From: Apostichopus japonicus
Taxonomy: Eukaryota; Echinodermata; Holothuroidea; Aspidochirotida; Stichopodidae
Assembly: GCF_037975245.1 (NCBI RefSeq)
Contig: NC_092566.1
Coordinates: 11,795,501-11,859,500, forward strand
Length of the DNA stretch: 64,000 nucleotides
Direction of reading: 5' to 3'
A program made the position numbers and the translations under genes. How positions within the stretch are numbered: the first letter of the stretch is position 1; each line of letters opens with the position of its first letter. This document shows, one piece after another, positions 56,974-64,000 of this stretch. Under the pieces are notes generated by a model that ran no database searches, had not been told where the DNA came from, and saw nothing but the letters and a program-made list of their open reading frames with translations.

Positions 56974-57546
56974 GGTACACGGTGGTTACATAGTACGCTC
57001 CGACCAGAATTCACCCGATTACCAGATGCAGATCTACCTAGCAACCGAGGTAACTTGCGTGAGGACTCCAACGAACAACTACTGATTTATTTTGAAGCCT
57101 TCATCACTTTAGCCACATGGGACCTATTCTAAGTCTGACGATACAAGTGCATGTGTGAGGTCCTGAAAACATAATTAAAGTGGTTTGTCTTGCCATTCGT
57201 GGTTCAAATTTCATAGAAATGTATTCTCGTATAGACTAGCAAAACATTTAAACTGACACAGTCCCATTGGAAGAGGTCACGGGTGGCATTAAAAGTCATT
57301 GGTGGTTTAACATGCTGGCGTAAGACGACTTTTGGCCAAATTTGCGCTAAGCTCACTATACGAACTTGGATCTGGGCTGTGCCTAATTATTTATTTATTT
57401 ACTTAAATTATTAATAAAGGCGTATGAGGAAATGCACCATTTTGTGGTATGACTCCCCGAGGACGGCAAGTCGAGAAACTCATATGCAGTCGCGGCGGAT
57501 AGCTTCCTTCGCCTATTATGTCCGGGGACATTTTTGGACATCGTTC

Positions 57547-57907
57547 CAGTGGGCAACCTACGGCCCTCGGGCCACATGCGGCCCGCCAGTGATTTTTTTT
57601 TGCGGCCCGTGAGATGTCTCAAGAAAAAAATCAATCTATTTTACATCATCACAAAAAAATGAACTAGCTGCTTAGAATTGATCTGCACTAACGATGCTGT
57701 CATAGGTAGGTCTATTATCACCATTAATCATCAACTGGACTGTATTGACATTATGTTTGCGTGAATACAGATTAGTACACACACCTATTGCTTGAACGTC
57801 CTCGGAATCAAAGGTTTGAAATCAACAGGTCGTTGGTTAGGTGCGGCCCTGTCAATCTTTCACTCCTAAAATTTGGCCCATTCATTCAATAAGATTGCCC
57901 ACCCCTG
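57547..57907. mobile_element. Nested hAT-type element (layer 2b), copy 2, uninterrupted
   Basis: Begins CAGTGGGCAACCTACGG and ends TTGCCCACCCCTG. This 361-bp form shows the site before the 2.9-kb insertion found in copy 1. Confidence 0.72.
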
Positions 57908-57984
57908 CTATAGCCCTATATCTGAGGCCCTGGGGTCATTTCTTGACCGGCTATAGGTGCAATATAATGTGCCCTGTATGTATG

Positions 57985-58745
57985 TAGTACATTGAAGGAA
58001 TACGGGTTAATCAACTATCCACCGCGCATTAATCGCAGGATAATGCATCAATGGTGAAGTGACACAATCAATGCACAAGGCTGAGCACATCCAGCAATAT
58101 CATTCAAGAATCATTGCAAGAACATGGTTCATGAGGGCTTTGAGGCAGCAAAAAGGTTGACTAGAATGTCCAAGGTCAGCCAGAGCTGCACAAGTGGCTG
58201 TAATGTCTTCATTATGAATAATGTTGGTGTAGAGAGCAGTGACATCACAAGTACCAATGATAGCAGTACTAGCCGTTCCTAAGGAAATCTGGAGTGTTGT
58301 GATTGTAAGAAGGAGCCTTCAAAACCAGTGAAATGGTCGGCAAAACGAGACATCCTTACAGTTGGAGGTCTGTTGGCAGAGATGATAGGCCTGCCTGGAC
58401 TTCAAGGCTTGTAAATCTAATCAGACAGTAGGTAAACTTTGGCAGCTATTCAGTTGGAGAGAGAGAGAGAAGAACGGCATCTGTACTGAGATCCGATGGT
58501 GTTTTGTAGATATCATTCATGGTCTGTCATGTCTGCAGGATTCTGTGGGTTCAGAATCAAGAAAAGTGTAATTATCTCGGTTGAAAAGATGGCGCATCAC
58601 TTTGTTGATACGATCTTAAAGACATTGAAGATTCGCCCCAAATCGTGTGCCACCCTCTGAAAAACACAGTCCGTTGCTTGCAAGTGAAGTTTTCTTTTTG
58701 TCGCTACAAAATGCAGACAGTATTGAAATTTGATACCTTGTTATC
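57985..58745 (-). pseudogene. Penelope-like reverse transcriptase remnant
   Basis: On the minus strand, with frame changes and stops, are RDNYTFLDSEPTES, GRPIISANRPPTVRMSRFAD and DVTALYTNIIHNEDI. These match Penelope-like reverse transcriptase motifs (Y-x-FL...PTE, GRPI(V/I)S...PT...(E/R)(I/M)S-x-F-x-DH, DV-x2-LYTNI). No GIY-YIG endonuclease is seen and the ends are unclear. Confidence 0.7.
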
Positions 58746-60089
58746 TTTTATCTGGACCTGAGATCAGGGAGTTCCATAACAACTCCCTGCTGAGATGACC
58801 ATCGCTGTTATGTACACTGTGTTTGGGTATTGCCCCTTGCCGCATGTATTGACTGTACACTAGTGTCTAATTAGCAAGCTGTGTGTGTATTTTCTGGGAT
58901 CGATGGTGGTGTCTAACACTTCTGTTACACCTCATTCAAAACTAGGTCAGATTACCGGCATCAGACGTTTCTTTGTGTGCAAGTCTTCACTACCTTGAAG
59001 TCCAAAATGAAAACTGATGATATTATGTTGATTGCTTTGATTATAATATCTGAACCAGATTTTAGAAAATTAGCAAACTTTTGAGATACAACATCGAAAC
59101 CTCAACATACACAGTCAAAACTATTTAGGAACAAGTAAATTCTGAGAAAACTTGACAATTTGAGATCAATTAATTAGTCCAAATTTTGCAATATAAAATC
59201 TTAAAAGGTATATAAAAGTAGAAAACTGTGTTGTTAAAGTTGTATTTGGATATCAAAGTCATAACTTAGAGAATAAAGTGGACATTTTCAACTATCATTC
59301 AAAGGTTCCATCAAAAATGTCACAATTGTGCTGTTTTTATTGACAAAATGTAACCAAAAGTAAAAACTTTATGAAAATAGTGGTAATTTTGAAACGAAAT
59401 AGTCACAATAGGGACAATTAATGGAATTGAAAATCTCATCACAAACACCCTTGATGAACAACAGATCATTGTATACATATACTGTAGTAACATGTTTAAA
59501 ATCACACTACTGATTTAGGGGCACAGCAATGGGCGGTTCTTCGAACTAGCGCATCCAATATCCAGGGACCAAAAAGGTTGGTTCCAACATTTTAAAGGGA
59601 TATTCTGCTGGCTGGTGATTGCTTAGTAAAGGTACCAGAAGTTCTCTGCAGCTATAGGTCAAAACCACATCCTCATAGAGTCATAGCAGTTTGTTTGGGG
59701 GAGATTAGTATTTTTAAATTTTGTGCTATTTTGTAAACTCATCTGGCAACACCAGGGTAAATGTTTGTCATCACTGCAATTGAGTTGATAATCGTTTTAC
59801 TTTTCATGATAATCCACTCATTCACAAATATTTCTACAATACATTGCTTGATGAGATTCTATGCAGTGAACCTTGACCGTGCGAAACAAATTTATATTCC
59901 AAAAATATCTGGTTTCAAGGTTAAATCAATAAGGAGATTAGTATTGAAAAGTAAAACTTTTGAACAATATTTGCCATTATGACATCACAGACCAGCCACT
60001 GTGATGTAGTCCTGAGATGAATCAAGGTTTTAATCAGTCAACCGTATCTTGAGTTATAGACAAGTAGTGAAGATGAGGGTTTCAACTAA
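58746..60089. other. Spacer, nothing recognised
   Basis: Short frames without motifs. The segment next to 58745 may be a further decayed part of the Penelope-like element. Confidence 0.4.
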
Positions 60090-60102
60090 CAACGTGGAAT
60101 AT

Positions 60103-61044
60103 CAACTCAACTCAACTATCCTCTTCGTGCCTTGTGGCACATAAGGCCATCACGCTCTGTTTCCACTTGTCCCTAGCTCGTGCACTTTCCCTTGCCTCAT
60201 TCCAAGTCTTCCACCCGCCTTGCTTTCTTTCTCTTTCTACTGTCCTCCTCCACGTTGTTTTTGGTCTGCCAACTTTCCGCTTCCCTTCTGGCCGCCATGT
60301 CAGGGCAATCGTACAATGGTGATCATTTGGTTTCCTTAAAACATGACCAATCCAATTCCATCTTCTTCTTTTGACTTCTTGACTTATTCTTGCAGTTTGG
60401 GTGTATTTATTGAGCTCATCCATTGAAATGATATTGGGCCAGAATATTTGTAGTGCCTTCTTCAAACACTGGTATTGGAAGGAATCCAGTCTATTTTCAT
60501 CACTTTTGTTCATTTTCCACGTTTCGCAACCATAAAGAAGTACTGGTCTTACCAAAGTTTTGTATAGCTTGATTTTGGTTTTTCTTCCGTACTGTTTGGA
60601 TCTCCATATCTTGTTCAATTTAGTAAATGCAACTCTTGCCTTGTTTATTCTGCTATTCATTTCCCTCTCTCCACCTCCATCTTTGCTTACTATTGCACCT
60701 AAGTATGCAAATTCATTCACATCATCTATGTCATCCTCTTCTATTTTGACTGCATCCCTCTTCTTGTTATTCATTCTCATGATCTTTGTCTTCTTTTTGT
60801 TTACTTTAAGTCCAACTCTACTCGCAAGACCAGTTATACTGTTTGTTTTCTTTTGCATTTGAGAATGGCTGGAAGATAGGAGCGCGATGTCATCTGCAAA
60901 ATCTAGATCTTCAAGCTTAGACATCATCTGCCACCTGATCCCTGTGTTGTTGTCTTTGGTAGTCTCTCTCATCATCCAGTCAATCACAAGAAGAAACAAA
61001 AATCCGGACATTACGCATCCTTAATCCGGACATTACGCATCCTT
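60103..61044 (-). mobile_element. 5'-truncated LINE with 13-bp target duplication
   Basis: CAACGTGGAATAT flanks both sides (60090-60102 and 61045-61057). The 3' end, on the left, carries a short AGTTG-type tail. At the truncated 5' end a 23-base piece, GGATGCGTAATGTCCGG plus a few bases, is doubled. Confidence 0.88.
60112..61011 (-). CDS. LINE reverse transcriptase, C-terminal part
   Basis: An open 299-codon frame. LDFADDIALLS is the reverse transcriptase active-site motif C (with the Asp pair); then come VGLKVNKKKTKIM and the C-terminal RRRWNWIGHVLRKPNDHH, GRPKTTWRRTVE and ALCATRHEE, typical of RTE-like animal LINEs. The endonuclease and the first half of the reverse transcriptase are lost to 5' truncation. 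The frame is undamaged, so the insertion is young. The apparent ATG is an internal Met of the family. Confidence 0.85.
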   Translation of the reverse strand: MSGFLFLLVIDWMMRETTKDNNTGIRWQMMSKLEDLDFADDIALLSSSHSQMQKKTNSITGLASRVGLKVNKKKTKIMRMNNKKRDAVKIEEDDIDDVNEFAYLGAIVSKDGGGEREMNSRINKARVAFTKLNKIWRSKQYGRKTKIKLYKTLVRPVLLYGCETWKMNKSDENRLDSFQYQCLKKALQIFWPNIISMDELNKYTQTARISQEVKRRRWNWIGHVLRKPNDHHCTIALTWRPEGKRKVGRPKTTWRRTVERERKQGGWKTWNEARESARARDKWKQSVMALCATRHEEDS

Positions 61045-61057
61045 CAACGTGGAATAT

Positions 61058-62787
61058 ATGTTCCTGTAAAATGACTTCAAGAAACCGATTGGAAACAATA
61101 AATTTGATTAATTATTTGGCCATAAGAGACACCTTTAGTATCTCATTGATACATGAGCAAAAATTATCTCCAAGTTGCACCATTTTTTAACATAGGCTAT
61201 TATACAATTATTACTTCATCCCATTTCCTAATTGTGACATTTTTCCATTTAATCTGCAACGTTTTACGTTGATGTTGCAACGTTCTATGTCGAAATTTTG
61301 ACTGCTCAGATATGAAAATTTGTCACGTTTCACCTCAAAATTCCGACGTTTTATAGCGACGTTTCGACGTTTTATTTCGAAATATCGACGTTTATGCCAC
61401 AATTTCTTTACAATTAATCTAACAAATGTGCTTTGTTTCGAAATCGCTTTACAGTTTTATACCTCTTAAAACTTTTACGCTGTCTCAATTCATGTTTTGT
61501 TTTGCAATAATAGGCCTAATTCGAAATTTGGAAGGATTTGGAATGTAAAAATTTATGACATGAAAGTTCATTTGTACATGGTATACTAGGTTATCAGCAC
61601 TCATGCCGCTTGAGTTAAGGATATAAACTCGAGTCATTTTCGAGACAAACAAAGATTTCTGTCGGAGAAAAGTGTCAACCCCCTCCTTCCCCTCACCCAG
61701 TCGTCGAACCTTAATGACGCCCCTGATCACTATCACCATTGAAGCGTTCGTTACATCATGGACGTATTACCATGTTAGTAATAATAATTATATGGTTACA
61801 CACAATTTAAAGTTCCAACTCGAACTAGGAATGGGACAGGGATTGACTTACAATTATGAGCCTATGCAGTGGAATGCACATAATTTCAAAGGTAAGGTTG
61901 GCGTTGGGGGGGGGGGGGGGCAAAATTTACCAGACTGATTTAGGTAAGGGGCTGAAATATTACGGAAGTGCCAGAGTCGAATGAAGGATTTTGTAAAAGG
62001 AGGGGCTGCCCTGGGTCATTGAAGCTGAATCATATTATTATGGGATCCTGCCCGTCCCCCAGAAATGCTTTAGAAAAGGCTCGTTGAAATGCATAGTGAC
62101 TAAAATTGAGGGCTTTGTAAGTAGCTCTAAATGCACGATTGTGTTAATAAATAATAATCTCCTTCCCGACTGATTTAGAAAGTGACCTGAATCTTTATGG
62201 TATAGGGCCAGATACGAATAAATTATTTAATGAAGGAGGGATGCTGCCTGAAGCCAACTTCCATATAGGGGGATCGGTGTAAAAAAGAATAAAATGAATA
62301 AGTATTTAAAGTAAAAGTATTTAAAAATAAATATTTAGACGATAACTAATTAGGTCTTTATAAGTAGCTGGTAACGGACGCTGAAGGAAATAATATAAAG
62401 CAAAATCCCCGACAGATTTATGTAGGGGCCCAGTGAACCTTTATATGAGGGGCTTAGGCGAACTTAGAAGTTTACAGTGGGGGGGGGGGGGGGTGATGCC
62501 CTGGTGTTATTGAAGCTGTAGGCTACGTATCCGATGTAGGTGGGTTTGGGTGTTCTGTCTATTAGACGTCAATTTGTTTTATTCTGAGGCATATTTAGAC
62601 TATATAAGTTAGGTCTGTTTAAGCAGCCCCAAATGCAAGGTTTTGCTAACACTTTGTGTGTGTTGAGAGGGGGGGGGGGGTGGTGTTCACCCGTAGTAGT
62701 GTAGTAGTGATTCAATTCTTCCCCAGCTGAGCCCTTTTCGCCCCCACGGACGACCGGAAATTGAGGATCCGCACTCCACCCCCTCCA

Positions 62788-62818
<31 letters not shown>

Positions 62819-62830
62819 CCTCGTTCATGT
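61058..62830. other. Non-coding stretch with degenerate short repeats and G/C runs
   Basis: At 61211-61402 a 20-30-base unit with CGACGTTTTAT/TTCGAAAT words recurs. Homopolymer G or C runs lie at about 61906, 62480, 62670 and 62791, and hAT-like words (AATGACGCCCCTG near 61712, GAGGATCCGCACTCC near 62762) suggest more decayed elements. No boundaries can be fixed. Confidence 0.45.
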
Positions 62831-63065
62831 CACTGTGTCTACGTCCCTTGTTGAACCTTGAACACACACACTTGAGCGCTCACTAGTCACAACTTTTGCC
62901 AAAATCGTACACAATACCTATTTATGGTCATGTAATAAGGTTAACGAGCAAGTAAAGACCAATCCGTCTTTGTCGTGTGAAAGCCATTATTCGGAACTGT
63001 TGTGTGCTACGCTTCGGCTTGATCGTTGGCAGGTTAATTTTAGAACGGACATGTCTCGTAAAATA

Positions 63066-63126
63066 TGACGTAATTGTTGACTGTTAGTAAAGCCGACCTT
63101 GCTCGAACCCGGAAGTTAGCGGGAAA
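63066..63126 (+). promoter_or_regulatory. Candidate promoter with CRE-, ETS- and E2F-like sites
   Basis: TGACGTAA (63066-63073), ACCCGGAAGT (63107-63116) and GCGGGAAA (63119-63126; TTTCCCGC inverted) cluster within 61 bases. ETS plus E2F pairs are common in TATA-less animal promoters. Possible donors follow downstream, GAGA|GTAAGC near 63252 and AAG|GTAAGT near 63618, so a plus-strand gene may start here and leave the window. Confidence 0.35.
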
Positions 63127-64000
63127 TTCACAAGTACCTTCTACACTGTACTGTATCACACGCGACAAGACTAATGCGATATATCTATTTCCTCCTTGAA
63201 AAATCAAGGAAACAGTTTCGATACATGTTCAATTTTGCAGAATTACCCGAGAGTAAGCACAAGTATTAAGTGCTCTGAAAGGTTTGTGTACAAGAGTTTA
63301 CTGCCTGTCTATATCTTATCTTATATTTCTTAAAATCAAGAAAGCCGAACCTGTTGTTCCTTTATAAATGCTTAGTTGTACCGTAACGTTAGTTTAACAT
63401 TAAGAGAATAACATTAGGACTATTTTTTCGCAAAAGCATACAGTATAGCCCTTACTCCTTAGGCAGCTTAAGATTCCAAAATGCAATCGTAAGCAATTTC
63501 TGTATTATTTTATAAGTATCTCAAAGACGTTTGAAAAGACGAAAATGTTGATAACAATTCAGTTCTGTACGTGTGTGACAACGGCTATCTAGGCCTAGGT
63601 CAATGATGATCTGCTAAGGTAAGTTTGCTGTTATCACAACAGTACAGTTTCTGCATTCAACCCTGCACATATCCCAGTCCCTGCACTCATCCCATTCTGC
63701 ACTAATACCACTCTTCTGGCGAGAAACTATCCTTCTTTTGTTAAATTAAAAATACTTGTCAAATGGACAGGTCTGAGGGATGAGTGCTGAAAATTTGAAA
63801 CCTGTCACACTACAGGTAACCAACCAAAGTATTATTTTTTTATTTTTTTGCAGACTTATGTCTACAGGTAGCAGCATCAAATTCCACAGTCTCTTTTGCA
63901 ATCTAAATTGTTGACACACTACTTTTCATTTGATAAACTCTTTATGATGTATGATTTATGGCTGACTCGATTGTTGTTACACAGTTTGATCAACATGGTA
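63127..64000. other. Possible first intron of a gene beyond the right edge
   Basis: Besides the donor-like sites there is a strong acceptor (T-rich tract and GCAG) at about 63853. The following ATG frame has only 18 codons, so no coding exon can be claimed. Confidence 0.3.

Larger units (their letters stand above)
55358..57976 (+). mobile_element. Composite hAT-type element, copy 2
   Basis: Flanked by TATGTATG at 55350-55357 and 57977-57984, an 8-bp duplication. It starts CATGGGCGTCAATCC and ends AATGTGCCCTG; the ends share only a weak CA(T)GGGC match. It carries the same transposase fragment and layers 2a and 2b as copy 1 but lacks layers 3 and 4, so it is the uninterrupted form. Confidence 0.75.

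Noticed and set aside
60134-60862. Plus-strand frames rich in Leu/Phe/Ser
   Set aside because: They are antisense shadows of the LINE reverse transcriptase frame on the minus strand.

Overview
The window is animal nuclear DNA: intron-rich genes, AT-rich spacers, many micro- and minisatellites and dense transposons. Gene content and repeat style fit a marine invertebrate, possibly an echinoderm, but nothing here fixes the species. Two host genes can be assembled exon by exon. One is ribosomal protein S24 (RPS24) on the minus strand, about 14.7-20.0 kb with a tentative first exon near 23.1 kb. The other is poly(ADP-ribose) glycohydrolase (PARG) on the plus strand, 31.3-52.7 kb, with 16 coding exons in consistent phase that predict 682 residues.

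The left edge (1-4.2 kb) is one end of an endogenous virus-like element of the Polinton/adintovirus type. On the plus strand it has the tail of a minor capsid (penton-like) protein, a small very basic protein, a probable major capsid protein and an adenain-like cysteine protease broken by a frameshift. Converging on the minus strand are a protein with two PC4 (ssDNA-binding coactivator) domains, also frameshifted, and an unrecognised Cys/His-motif protein whose N-terminus has been overrun by a (TA)n repeat. The plus-strand order resembles the penton-core-hexon-protease order of adenoviruses. Polymerase and integrase genes, if present, lie left of the window.

From 7.5 to 13.2 kb there is a four-layer nest of hAT-type elements whose boundaries can be read from terminal inverted repeats and short target duplications. 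A second copy of the outer layers lies at 55.4-58.0 kb and lacks the two innermost insertions, so it serves as an empty site. Further hAT-type non-autonomous elements lie at 29.9-30.6 kb and 50.6-51.0 kb. The right end holds a decayed Penelope-like reverse transcriptase (58.0-58.7 kb), a 5'-truncated LINE with 13-bp target duplications (60.1-61.0 kb) and a candidate promoter near 63.1 kb.

Large repeats: a 303-bp satellite (20.8-22.1 kb) with diverged relatives in the neighbouring RPS24 intron; a nearly perfect 161-bp palindrome between two (TA)n tracts (25.2 kb); a 44-bp minisatellite of about 47 units (27.6-29.7 kb); a 2.7-kb element with inverted ends in PARG intron 9; and a 32-bp minisatellite starting just after the PARG stop codon. 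All homology statements come from reading the sequence and remembered family motifs; no database search was run.
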